From contig CAAGGR010000040.1 in the NCBI GenBank assembly GCA_900769445.1, forward strand, positions 32,561-96,560: a stretch of 64,000 bases of DNA. The letters are read 5' to 3'. This document shows, piece after piece, positions 9,670-18,324 of this stretch (positions are counted from its first letter, which is position 1; each line of letters begins with the position of its first letter). A model generated the notes under the pieces. That model saw nothing but the letters and a program-made list of their open reading frames with translations. It had not been told where the DNA came from and did no database searches. Both the position numbers and the translations under genes were made by a program. The stretch comes from an uncultured Alistipes sp. GTDB taxonomy: Bacteria > Bacteroidota > Bacteroidia > Bacteroidales > Rikenellaceae.

Positions 9670-12495
9670 CTAATGCGCCTCGAGCCAGTTTTTACCGCTA
9701 TTGACATCGGCAACAAGAGGAACGCGAAGCGTTGCTACCGACTCCATAGCCTCACGAACAAGGATACATACCTTGTCGAGTTCTGCAGGAAGAGTGTCGA
9801 TAACAACCTCATCATGCACCTGCATAATCATCTTTGACTCGATGCCCTCCTCCTTAAATCTTCGGGCAATCTCCACCATCGCAAGCTTCATAATATCGGC
9901 TGCAGAGCCTTGTATTGGGGCATTGATAGCGTTGCGCTCGGCAACACCACGCACTACACGGTTTGCTGAGTGGATGTCGTTTAGCTGGCGACGACGCGCA
10001 AACATCGTCTCCACATAGCCACTATTTGTGGCATTAGCAACCGCCTCGTCCATATATCGCTTAACATCTGGATAAGATGCAAAGTAGTTATTTATTAGCT
10101 CTTTAGCATCACGATTTGGGATATCCAAACGTTGCGCCAAGCCAAATGCCGAGATACCGTATATAATACCAAAGTTGGCAGTCTTAGCCTTGCGGCGCTC
10201 ATCTGATGACACCTCCGAAGGAGTCTTGCCATAGAGTCGCGCAGCAGTGGCAGAGTGTACATCCTCGCCAAGCATAAAGGCCTCAATAAGAGCCTTATCA
10301 CCGCTAAGATGCGCCATCAGACGTAGCTCAATCTGCGAGTAGTCGGCAGCAACAAGAAGATTACCCTCCGAGGCGATAAATGCCTCGCGAATAGGCTTAC
10401 CAAGCTCATCGCGAATAGGGATATTCTGCAAGTTAGGGTTTGTAGAAGATAGTCGACCCGTAGCCGTAACAGCCTGATTATACGATGTATGTATTCTACC
10501 CGTAGAGCTATTTACAAGCTTTGGTAGAGCCTCGACGTAGGTCGATAGCAACTTCTTAACACCACGATACTCGAGAATCTTATCCACTATCGGGAACTCC
10601 TTTGCAAAGCCCGTAAGATACTCCTCATCTGTCGAGTACTGCTTGGTTTTTGTCATCTTTGGCTTATCCGTAATGCGCAACTTACCAAACAACACCTCGC
10701 CCAATTGACGCGAAGAGTTGATGTTTAGCGTAGGCTCGTCTGCCATCTCACAAATCTCGCGCTCAAGACGCGCAAGATGGTCGTTCAGTGCCACGCCGTA
10801 GCGCGCAAGTGCCTCACAATCAACGCGCACTCCCGTAAGTTCCATATCAGCCAAGATATCAATCATCGGCTCCTCAATACGGTGATATAGCTCAGTCATC
10901 GCAAGCTCTGCGACCTGCTTATATAGCACATCCTTAAGGCGAAGAGTCGCATCCACACGCTCCGAAGCATACTCTGCAACACGCTCCGTAGCGACTAAAT
11001 CCAACGTTAACTGCTTTGCACCCTTGCCTATCAATGTCTCTATATCGGTAAGAGTCTCGCTAAGGTAGTGCTCGGCAATAAAATCGAGGCTATGACGCGC
11101 CTCCGAGTCGATAATATAGTGCAACAACATTGTATCGTAGCGCGCACCACGTAACTCGATGCCAGCACGACGCCACACCATAATATCGAACTTTATATTT
11201 TGTCCTATTTTGGCGATATTAGCATCCTCAAAAAGAGGGCGTAGAGCATCGATACACTCAGCTCTATTCGGCTTATTTAGAGGTATATAGTACGCCTTAA
11301 ACGGCTCTACTGCAAGGGCAACACCTATAATCGTGCAATCGATTGGATTGTAGTTATTTGTAGCAGTATATAGTGCAACTTTATCACGTTTTTGTAGGCT
11401 CTCACAAAGAGTTTTGACCTCCTCCGCGGAGGTTATAATCTGATAATCCTTAACACCATCAACAATCTCGATCTCTGGCTCTATGATTAACTCCTGCTCA
11501 GGAGCATCGAACATCGCAAACAAATCTCCTTGACCCGCCATGGCAGCCTCGCGCTTAGCCAGACTCTTTTTACGCGCCACGTCGGCAAGCTGATGTTGTG
11601 GTTCCTGACAAGGTGCTGGCTTAGGCATTACTGCATCCAACTCCTTCAAAAACGAAGTGAAGTTTAGTTCTTTATACAACGCACGAAGAGCATCGTAGTT
11701 TGGCGCACAGCGTGTAAGGTCTCGCTCCGAGAACTCGATAGGGACATCCAAACGTATAGCAGCCAAGCTCTTAGCGAGTAACAACTTATCGCCCCACTCA
11801 GCAATACTCTTACCCGTCTTACCTCCAATCTTATCGGCATTAGCCAAGATATTCTCAGCCGTACCCCACTCTCTAACAAGCTTTGACGCACCCTTCTCGC
11901 CAATACCTGGCACACCCGCGATATTATCCGCAGCATCGCCCCACAACGCTAAGACATCGCACACAAGACTCGGATCACTAAAGCCATACTTCTCCTCTAT
12001 AGCCACCCTATCGACAATCTCTATAGCATCGCCCTTCTGTCGATAGATAACACAATTATCATCCACAAGCTGTCCGTAATCCTTATCTGGCGTAACCATA
12101 AAGACACTATATCCCGCCTCAGCACCACGCTTTGCAAGTGTTCCGATAACATCATCTGCCTCAAAACCAGCAACCTCCAACACAGGGATACACATAGCCT
12201 CGAGTAGACGCTTAACATATGGTACAGAGAGTTTTATATCCTCTGGCGTAGGTGGGCGGTTAGCCTTATACTCTGGCGATATATCGCGACGGAAACAGCC
12301 TCCTGCAGGGTCAAAAGCGACACCTATAAGGTCGGGGTTCTCGCGCTTTAGAATATCGCGCAAGAACTTTGTAAAGCCAAAGACCACGGAGGTATTAATA
12401 CCCTCGTGGTTACGCATTGGGCGCTGATAAAAGGCGTAGTAGTATTTGAATATCAACGCATAGGCATCAATAAGGTAGAGGCTCTTCTTCTGCAT
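9670..12495 (-). CDS. polA: DNA polymerase I
   Basis: 941 aa. The order is a 5'-3' exonuclease/FEN domain (1 to about 290; EADDVIG at 112-118), a 3'-5' exonuclease-like domain (about 345-540), and a family A polymerase domain with motif A DYSQIELRLM and motif C QVHDEVVID. In the proofreading domain the first catalytic motif, normally a DxE pair, reads VALYTATN (373-380) and lacks both acids, whereas motif II (GQNIKFD, 431-437) and motif III (YASERVD) are kept. Proofreading is therefore probably weak or lost (inference). It functions in Okazaki-fragment processing and repair. queD starts 19 nt upstream. Confidence 0.97.
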   Translation of the reverse strand: MQKKSLYLIDAYALIFKYYYAFYQRPMRNHEGINTSVVFGFTKFLRDILKRENPDLIGVAFDPAGGCFRRDISPEYKANRPPTPEDIKLSVPYVKRLLEAMCIPVLEVAGFEADDVIGTLAKRGAEAGYSVFMVTPDKDYGQLVDDNCVIYRQKGDAIEIVDRVAIEEKYGFSDPSLVCDVLALWGDAADNIAGVPGIGEKGASKLVREWGTAENILANADKIGGKTGKSIAEWGDKLLLAKSLAAIRLDVPIEFSERDLTRCAPNYDALRALYKELNFTSFLKELDAVMPKPAPCQEPQHQLADVARKKSLAKREAAMAGQGDLFAMFDAPEQELIIEPEIEIVDGVKDYQIITSAEEVKTLCESLQKRDKVALYTATNNYNPIDCTIIGVALAVEPFKAYYIPLNKPNRAECIDALRPLFEDANIAKIGQNIKFDIMVWRRAGIELRGARYDTMLLHYIIDSEARHSLDFIAEHYLSETLTDIETLIGKGAKQLTLDLVATERVAEYASERVDATLRLKDVLYKQVAELAMTELYHRIEEPMIDILADMELTGVRVDCEALARYGVALNDHLARLEREICEMADEPTLNINSSRQLGEVLFGKLRITDKPKMTKTKQYSTDEEYLTGFAKEFPIVDKILEYRGVKKLLSTYVEALPKLVNSSTGRIHTSYNQAVTATGRLSSTNPNLQNIPIRDELGKPIREAFIASEGNLLVAADYSQIELRLMAHLSGDKALIEAFMLGEDVHSATAARLYGKTPSEVSSDERRKAKTANFGIIYGISAFGLAQRLDIPNRDAKELINNYFASYPDVKRYMDEAVANATNSGYVETMFARRRQLNDIHSANRVVRGVAERNAINAPIQGSAADIMKLAMVEIARRFKEEGIESKMIMQVHDEVVIDTLPAELDKVCILVREAMESVATLRVPLVADVNSGKNWLEAH

Positions 12496-12514
12496 TTGGG
12501 CGTAGTGTTAACTC

Positions 12515-12973
12515 TTAAAAATTATCCTCAGCATACCACTCCGCATAGGATGTCGCGGTCTCGTGTAGGCGCAACGAGTAGAGTTCAATCTCCTCGGGTA
12601 GCGCACCGAGCAGACGCTCAGCAAAGTCCGCAAGCATATTCTCGCACGTAGGCTGATAATCGGTAAGCACAATCTTCGAAAAATCACAACCGATACCCAT
12701 ATTCTCGATGATGCTCATGGCATTGGGCGTATTACGCATAGTAAATGAGTGATCCAGACGCTCCACAATCTGCTCATTCACAACACGTTTAAGCACACCA
12801 AAGTCCATTACCATACCGAGCTTTGGCGAGTCGCTATCCGTTTCTGGTTTACCCTTCACAGTAACAAAAAGGCGGTATGAATGTCCATGTATCTCGCGAC
12901 ATAGGCCATCGTAACCCTCAAGCATATGTGCCGCCTCAAATGTAAACTCCTTAGTTAATCTTATTACTGACAT
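12515..12973 (-). CDS. queD: 6-carboxy-5,6,7,8-tetrahydropterin synthase (QueD/PTPS family)
   Basis: 152 aa. T-fold enzyme of queuosine precursor (preQ0) synthesis, converting 7,8-dihydroneopterin triphosphate to carboxytetrahydropterin. Zinc ligands His16, His29 and His31 and the catalytic Cys25 form the C-x3-HGH motif that separates QueD from animal PTPS; LDHSF and a late Glu (ENMLADF) complete the site. It is 19 nt upstream of polA. No other queuosine gene is in the window. Confidence 0.88.
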   Translation of the reverse strand: MSVIRLTKEFTFEAAHMLEGYDGLCREIHGHSYRLFVTVKGKPETDSDSPKLGMVMDFGVLKRVVNEQIVERLDHSFTMRNTPNAMSIIENMGIGCDFSKIVLTDYQPTCENMLADFAERLLGALPEEIELYSLRLHETATSYAEWYAEDNF

Positions 12974-13114
12974 AACATCTATATATGTTGTCTGTTAATA
13001 ACTAAGTGCCACCAATGGGAAGTACTCAAGTACGCCTCATCGATGACACCTATCTGTATCGTGTATTGCCTGAGGTGCAAGACCTAAGCAACTCTAATAT
13101 TTGAGTTGTGCAAA

Positions 13115-13489
13115 CTACTTACGAGCTGTCTTAGCCTCTATACACTCCGTAGCATGAGGAACACGCAAAAGACGCTCACGAGGAATCAACTTACCTGTGG
13201 TCTTGCAGATACCGTAGGTCTTGTTCTTGATGCGCACAAGTGCCATCTCGAGGTTACGGATAAACTTCGCCTGACGCTGTGCAAGCGAGCCATACTCCTC
13301 GCGCGAGAGAGTTGTTGCACCCTCCTCCAAAACCTTAAATGTTGGAGATGAGTCCTCAGTGTCGTTTTCGTTATTTATAGCTGAGCGGAGCATTTCATAA
13401 TCTGCACGCGCTGACTGCAGTTTCTGCTCTATCAATAGACGGAACTCCTCAAGTTCTGCATCATTGTAACGGGTCTTCTCTTCTGCCAT
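13115..13489 (-). CDS. TraR/DksA-family zinc-finger-like transcription factor
   Basis: 124 aa. A long N-terminal helical region (about 5-75) is followed by the DksA C-terminal domain with YGICKTTGKLIPRERLL at about 92-108. DksA-type proteins bind RNA polymerase through the secondary channel. Only part of the four-Cys zinc site is kept: the second Cys of the first pair is replaced by Thr, and of the last pair only the Cys in ECIEAK remains, as in many Bacteroidetes members. It is set apart from queD by about 140 nt and has its own promoter. Confidence 0.8.
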   Translation of the reverse strand: MAEEKTRYNDAELEEFRLLIEQKLQSARADYEMLRSAINNENDTEDSSPTFKVLEEGATTLSREEYGSLAQRQAKFIRNLEMALVRIKNKTYGICKTTGKLIPRERLLRVPHATECIEAKTARK

Positions 13490-13528
13490 AATCGTATCGT
13501 TTTAGTACGGTTATCCATCATTATTTAG

Positions 13529-13560
13529 CGAAGGTACGCAAAATTTATCAAACCTGCAAA
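13529..13560 (-). promoter_or_regulatory. Promoter of the DksA-like gene
   Basis: On the minus strand a -33 TTTG (13557-13560) is followed after 20 bp by TACCTTCG (13529-13536), a one-base variant of TAnnTTTG. The box lies 40 nt before the start codon at 13489. Confidence 0.6.
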
Positions 13561-13630
13561 TATCAAGCAAAAATTCTCGCATCGAAGAATATTTTTGCAC
13601 ATGTCATAGTGGTTGGTTTTCGACATAAAA

Positions 13631-13675
13631 TTAGCCCGAATGGGATATAATAAGTTTATTTCCTATTCGGGCTAA
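13631..13675 (-). terminator. Hairpin with TTAGCCCGAATGGGA stem after the outer-membrane protein gene
   Basis: A 15-bp stem (13631-13645 with 13661-13675, one G-T wobble) and a 15-nt loop, followed on the minus strand by TTTT. The stem sequence recurs near-identically at 40426-40470, so it belongs to a dispersed repeat family as well as acting as a probable terminator. Confidence 0.75.
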
Positions 13676-13698
13676 TGACCTTTTATCTTATGAGATTA

Positions 13699-15369
13699 CT
13701 AAAAGCGGAAGCCAAGCGTCACCACAAAATTCTGTCGTGCGGTCTTTGTATCGAACGTTGCACTCTCAATATAGGCTACAGTCTCGCCGTCATATGTCTC
13801 AGTAACGTAAAATGGCTGTATTGAGGTATAGTGTGCTGTGCCATACTGGTAGGCGAAGTCAAGATATGTAGTCTTATTCAGCTGCATACCAAAGCCTGCG
13901 GTTAGGAATGACTGCTTAGTCGGCACTGGGCGCGATGTTATAGCATTTACATACTCCCTTTTAATGGCGCTATTGCTCCAGATATATCCTGCACGGAGAG
14001 CCACCGCAGGGTGTACGTAGTACTCAAGACCTAAGCGGAGGGTGCTGTTTCCCTTAAATACCCCCTTAAAATAGCTCTTATACACATCATCAAGGCCATA
14101 TATTGTAGACTCCTGAAGGCGAAGTGTTTGATACCAGCTACGCTCATAGTCGGCAGATAGGATTGCTCTATTACCCAAAGTTACAGCAACACCTGTAAGC
14201 AGACGTGATGGGGTACGAAAACGCCAAGAGTTAACGCCATACTCCTCGTAAATTGGAGACTGCGATTTCTGTGTAATATTAGTAAAATCACCACTCTCTA
14301 AATGAGAGGTCTCCGACTCCATACATCCATTATAGTAAATATCTAAGCTGTAGTATGTTGGCGTATGGTAGGCAACACCTATACGCAACCAATGCAGTGG
14401 GCGAGCCGTAACACCAAACTTGAAGTTATAACCCGAGCCATAAAAGTTTGTTGTCTGCATATAGTCGGCATATAAAAGCTGATCAACCAATCCAGAGTCG
14501 CCACCCTCATAGAGATAGTCCTCGCCATAGAATGTTTGGCGAGTGTAGTCGATGCTCTGAATACCTATCGCGATACCAAGATAGACCTTATCTATGAGGT
14601 TGAAACCGCCAGCAAAAGACCACTCATCCACAGCACCACGCGTCTTAATCGCAGCATACTGGTCAACAACAGCATCTTCGCCAATACGGTCGATAAACCA
14701 GCCTTTGTCATCTACATTCGTTAGATAGGTGTCGTATGCAAGCACCGCACCCCAATAGAATGGATCGCCATACTCCAAGTAACCATCTGCATTAAACTGA
14801 AGGTTTTGACTATCCACAGCTGACAGCTCACGGAAATAGTTTGCCAACGAGTTATTGGCACTATGGCCTCGCGATGACATAAGGCGTTCTTGGTTGAAGT
14901 CCGCGATGCGGTTATACGATATTGCGAAATTGACATTTGTCAACACGCCAGTACTCATAGATACAGGCATCACAACGCCAAAATTAGGAACCACAAATCG
15001 GGTTGTGCGGTCGCCAAAGTTGTGGTTATTGCCACTCAAATAAAAAGGGTCGCCCGAGGTGCTACTCTTAGCAACACTAATCATCGGCGTAAGGCTAAAA
15101 TCGCCACCCACATACATAGCTACACCCGCAGGGTTAAGCGACGCCGAGACCATATCTGCACCCAGCGCCGTGATGGCGTTACCCATAGCCATAGAGCGCG
15201 CTGTGCCGAAGTTATGCGTGGTAGATGATAGGTTGTACAAATCCATCCACGTTGGGATATCGTTATTTAACACCATACCACCAAAGTCATAAGCCTGAGC
15301 CTTAACATTCGAAGTCGGGATAAGAGCCGAGAAGAGAGCGACAACGCTCATTATATATATACGTCTCAT
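13699..15369 (-). CDS. OmpP1/FadL-like outer-membrane protein
   Basis: 556 aa with an N-terminal signal peptide cut after about residue 24 (NVKAQA). The mature start has the small-residue pattern of OmpP1/FadL proteins (GTARSMAMGNAITALGADMVSASLNPAG is the region 57-84), and the rest is alternating amphipathic beta strands ending in an aromatic (LGFRF), as expected for a beta barrel. FadL-type barrels take up hydrophobic compounds; the Bacteroidetes relatives' substrates are mostly unknown. It ends 26 nt upstream-side of the Ser-rich lipoprotein gene and the two are probably co-transcribed. Confidence 0.75.
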   Translation of the reverse strand: MRRIYIMSVVALFSALIPTSNVKAQAYDFGGMVLNNDIPTWMDLYNLSSTTHNFGTARSMAMGNAITALGADMVSASLNPAGVAMYVGGDFSLTPMISVAKSSTSGDPFYLSGNNHNFGDRTTRFVVPNFGVVMPVSMSTGVLTNVNFAISYNRIADFNQERLMSSRGHSANNSLANYFRELSAVDSQNLQFNADGYLEYGDPFYWGAVLAYDTYLTNVDDKGWFIDRIGEDAVVDQYAAIKTRGAVDEWSFAGGFNLIDKVYLGIAIGIQSIDYTRQTFYGEDYLYEGGDSGLVDQLLYADYMQTTNFYGSGYNFKFGVTARPLHWLRIGVAYHTPTYYSLDIYYNGCMESETSHLESGDFTNITQKSQSPIYEEYGVNSWRFRTPSRLLTGVAVTLGNRAILSADYERSWYQTLRLQESTIYGLDDVYKSYFKGVFKGNSTLRLGLEYYVHPAVALRAGYIWSNSAIKREYVNAITSRPVPTKQSFLTAGFGMQLNKTTYLDFAYQYGTAHYTSIQPFYVTETYDGETVAYIESATFDTKTARQNFVVTLGFRF

Positions 15370-15395
15370 ACTATACGTTGTTATATGTTACACTT

Positions 15396-16562
15396 TTAGC
15401 GTCGTGAAGATGTTGCACCACTGCTCGATGAGCGACTCGACGACGAGCTACTTCCCGAAGAGCGGAAGCTCGACGAAGAACTCGATGAACGACTCGATGA
15501 CGAGCTTCCCGAAGAGCGGAAGTTCGATGATGAACTTCTCGAAGAGCTTGACGATGAAGTTGACACCTTAGCCCTGCTCGATGATGACGAACTCCTAAAG
15601 TTGCTACCACTTGTAGTACCACTCTTGGTGGTGCTTCGTCCCGAAGTTGTAGAGTAGCGTGAGCCAGAGCTTGATACGCCACCACTTACGCGGCTATTAT
15701 TTATACCTGATGATGTGGCGCCACTATTTCTAATTGTAGAACTTACCCTGTTGCCACTTTGGTTTCTACCATAGTTCTTATTCGACGTAGGCGAGGTATA
15801 GCGCGACGAAGAGTTGCGACGCTCGCTTGTAAAGTACTTATTGCCACCGCCAGGCTTATGGTTAGGACGATACTGTGGCGGATGCGCTGGGCGGTAGTGT
15901 GGATGGTGATGATGTGCGTGATAGTGCGGATAATAGCATCCATAACCCCAGTGATATGGGTTATAGCACATATTCCAATTCCAGTCGTACCACGAGTAGT
16001 GAGGGTATCCCCACATGGTATAGTAGTATGGATAGCTATGAACGCCCCAACCGAAAGCCCAAGGAGAGGCATAGATTCCGAATGTTACATTCGTAGCGCC
16101 CCAAGTACCAAACATCGAGGTTACATACTTAGGCTCCACCCATACCTGATCTCCCGAAACCATAATATTATAGAAGGCGGGATCGTAGGCCGTAGCATAA
16201 CGCATAGACTCACTTGTGGCAAGGTCATAGTAGCTTGATGGTAGACGATATGTTGGCGAATTAAAGCCATAGAGACGACGCGCATAGGCACTCTCGTAGT
16301 CATTAGCGACAATAGAGGTGTAGTTCTCGCCCGTTGCAGCATAGTACTCTGCCTCGGCAAGACGAGCCTCCCACAAAGCCTTACGTAACTCAGCCTCAGC
16401 CTTTTGTGCCTCAGCACGTGCTGTAAGCTCCTCGGCAACCATCACACGATTGTTGGTTATATAGAGGTCGTTTGACCCATATGTCGATGACTCCATCATA
16501 GCTGTACAGCCACCGAGCATCACAACAGAAGCGAGCGCGATAAAACGAAGTAATCTATCCAT
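15396..16562 (-). CDS. Lipoprotein with His/Tyr-rich centre and Ser/Arg-rich tail
   Basis: 388 aa. Lipobox VMLGGC places the lipidated Cys at residue 19. Next comes an Ala/Glu-rich helix (about 45-80), then a Tyr/Trp/His-rich centre (about 175-235, with HAHHHHPHYR), then a tail of about 130 residues made almost only of Ser, Arg, Gly and Thr, with SSSRSSSS-like repeats. I do not recognise a catalytic domain. The His cluster could bind metal and the tail could act as a flexible or polymer-binding extension, both inference. The repetitive codons at the 3' end could be length-variable. Confidence 0.75.
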   Translation of the reverse strand: MDRLLRFIALASVVMLGGCTAMMESSTYGSNDLYITNNRVMVAEELTARAEAQKAEAELRKALWEARLAEAEYYAATGENYTSIVANDYESAYARRLYGFNSPTYRLPSSYYDLATSESMRYATAYDPAFYNIMVSGDQVWVEPKYVTSMFGTWGATNVTFGIYASPWAFGWGVHSYPYYYTMWGYPHYSWYDWNWNMCYNPYHWGYGCYYPHYHAHHHHPHYRPAHPPQYRPNHKPGGGNKYFTSERRNSSSRYTSPTSNKNYGRNQSGNRVSSTIRNSGATSSGINNSRVSGGVSSSGSRYSTTSGRSTTKSGTTSGSNFRSSSSSSRAKVSTSSSSSSRSSSSNFRSSGSSSSSRSSSSSSSFRSSGSSSSSSRSSSSGATSSRR

Positions 16563-16605
16563 AATACCAATATTTAGAAGTTATACGATATACCTTTCTC
16601 TATTA

Positions 16606-16613
16606 CAAATTTA
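16606..16613 (-). promoter_or_regulatory. Candidate -7 box for the Ser-rich lipoprotein gene
   Basis: TAAATTTG on the minus strand, 44 nt before the start at 16562. No clear -33 box, so support is moderate. Confidence 0.4.
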
Positions 16614-16683
16614 ACCCCAATCCTAAAATTTACTACACCACACATGGTCGAAACGCCAAAAATAGGGGGTCAAACACCCAATA

Positions 16684-17286
16684 TTAACCCTTAACCACCT
16701 CACGTCTATTCTTTAGCGCGTGGGTAATAGTAAGCTCATCGACATACTCCAACTCATCCCCAAAACCTATGCCGCGCGCAATAGTCGAGACCTTAACATC
16801 GGGGTATGCCTTCAATCTATTTAGTAGATAGAAGAGCGTGGTCTCACCCTCTACGGATGTAGAAATGGCGATAATAACCTCCTTAATCTCTCCCGTAAGG
16901 AGTCTATCCGCCAAAAGGTCTATCTTCAAATCTGAAGGACCCACGCCCTGCATTGGCGATATCACGCCACCCAAAACGTGGTACAAACCGCGATACTGAC
17001 CCGTATTCTCAATAGACATCAAATCCTGAACCTGCTCTACGACACATACCGTCGAACGGTCTCGTCGCATATCCGAGCATATAGGACACAACTCACTATC
17101 CGACAGATTGTTACAACAACCACAGTAGCGTATCTCATTGCGGAAGCGCGATATGCTCGCTGCCAACGAATTAGCACTCTCAGGCTCCATCTTTAGGATG
17201 TGCATCGCAAGGCGCAATGCTGTGCGCTTACCGACACCAGGCAGACGTTGCAACTCACTACATACATTATCCAACAACTGCGACAT
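16684..17286 (-). CDS. recR: Recombination mediator protein RecR
   Basis: 200 aa, normal length. N-terminal helix-hairpin-helix (LPGVGKRTALRLA, 15-27), zinc finger Cys55/Cys58 with Cys67/Cys70, then a Toprim domain (VCVVEQVQDLMSIE, followed by GVGPSDL). It acts with RecO/RecF to load RecA at gaps. Its start lies 4 nt after the stop of the BatE-like gene, so the two are co-transcribed. Confidence 0.96.
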   Translation of the reverse strand: MSQLLDNVCSELQRLPGVGKRTALRLAMHILKMEPESANSLAASISRFRNEIRYCGCCNNLSDSELCPICSDMRRDRSTVCVVEQVQDLMSIENTGQYRGLYHVLGGVISPMQGVGPSDLKIDLLADRLLTGEIKEVIIAISTSVEGETTLFYLLNRLKAYPDVKVSTIARGIGFGDELEYVDELTITHALKNRREVVKG

Positions 17287-17290
17287 AGAC

Positions 17291-18112
17291 CTAAATATGC
17301 TCTATTTTTGCACTTCTAATCCAACCCTTCTCGCCATCAGCAAAGATAATCTCGCTCCAGTCGCCATGGTTGCGCGACACTCGCACGGTAACACCCTGCG
17401 AAGGCTGACGAATAACCTTTGAGCCACTCTCTGGCGATGCATGCACTGGTGTTGTATCGGCACAGATGACCACCGCACGGGTATCATTCTCTGCCTCATA
17501 TTTACTATAGAGCGCAAAGGCAATGCTAAATACAATACCGATGACAAGGACTATAGCACCAAAGAAGCCTACCATTCTGACCGTTAGACTATTAGATAGT
17601 AGGTAGAACATCACAAGTGCCAATAGTATGGCGAACATCACAAGCGAGCCTACAGCCCAGCTATTTGAGTGGGCGAGGTTACTAATATTGCGCCAAATAG
17701 TTGCGATAAAGGACTCTGGCAACGCCTCTGTGTCGTTGGTACTATCCACCGCCAACTCAAGATTATAGCGAGCATCCTCCAACGTAGGGTCAAGACGTAG
17801 GGCGCGATGATAGTTCAATACCGCACGACCAAGCTCTCCGCCCGCAAACTTATGTAGCCCCTGCTCGATTGCCTGCTCGCCGAGTTTGAAGTAGCTATTT
17901 GCCAAGTTGTAGTATAGATCGCCCGAGTGGTAGCCAAGCGCCACTATATGCTCGAACTTCTCTACCGCCAAATCGTAATCCTTAGCCTCATATGCCGCAA
18001 TGCCATCTGCCCAGCAAGCCTCGGCTGTAGTCTTAGCATCGGCAGCTACGACCTTAGAGCATGCCACAATAGCAAATATCACTACACCTATTATATTATA
18101 TATGGTTCTCAT
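17291..18112 (-). CDS. BatE-like TPR and SH3-domain membrane protein
   Basis: 273 aa. Signal peptide (1 to about 23), tetratricopeptide region (about 32-120, with GDLYYNLANSYFKLGE), two hydrophobic segments (about 147-168 and 175-200), and a C-terminal bacterial SH3 domain (about 215-270, GVTVRVSRNHGDWSEI). This is the layout of BatE of the Bacteroides aerotolerance locus. It lies downstream of a BatD-like gene, supporting the call. BatA-C are not in the window. Confidence 0.75.
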   Translation of the reverse strand: MRTIYNIIGVVIFAIVACSKVVAADAKTTAEACWADGIAAYEAKDYDLAVEKFEHIVALGYHSGDLYYNLANSYFKLGEQAIEQGLHKFAGGELGRAVLNYHRALRLDPTLEDARYNLELAVDSTNDTEALPESFIATIWRNISNLAHSNSWAVGSLVMFAILLALVMFYLLSNSLTVRMVGFFGAIVLVIGIVFSIAFALYSKYEAENDTRAVVICADTTPVHASPESGSKVIRQPSQGVTVRVSRNHGDWSEIIFADGEKGWIRSAKIEHI

Positions 18113-18127
18113 AGCTCTTATCGTTTT

Positions 18128-18324
18128 AGGGAGGTTCTATAAATTAGGTCGAGTTGATTTTGTAGGATATTTTGGATAGATTTCTTATCTCTTTCGAGGG
18201 CGCTATGCGAGCATAGTAACCGAGGAAAGATAAGGAAGTTGCCAAAATAGATACAAAAGCAATCGAAATATAAAATAAAACATCCTATGGTTAAACTTAA
18301 TTTACTAATTTATAGAACATCCCT
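18128..18324. repeat. Long imperfect hairpin at the 3' end of batD
   Basis: Outer arms are a perfect 13-nt inverted pair, TTCTATAAATTAG at 18135-18147 and its complement at 18305-18317. Inner arms pair again with interruptions (about 18153-18195 with about 18210-18260), closing on a small hairpin CTATG-CGAG-CATAG. The right arm is the last coding bases and stop of batD, so a batD transcript would fold back on its 3' UTR. Confidence 0.7.

Noticed and set aside
13015..13104. 29-codon + strand ORF between queD and the DksA-like gene
   Set aside because: No promoter, no recognisable ribosome site and no conserved context; likely chance.
15407..15685. Overlapping ORFs in the Ser-rich tail region
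   Set aside because: They are shadow frames of the repetitive Ser/Arg codons of the lipoprotein gene.
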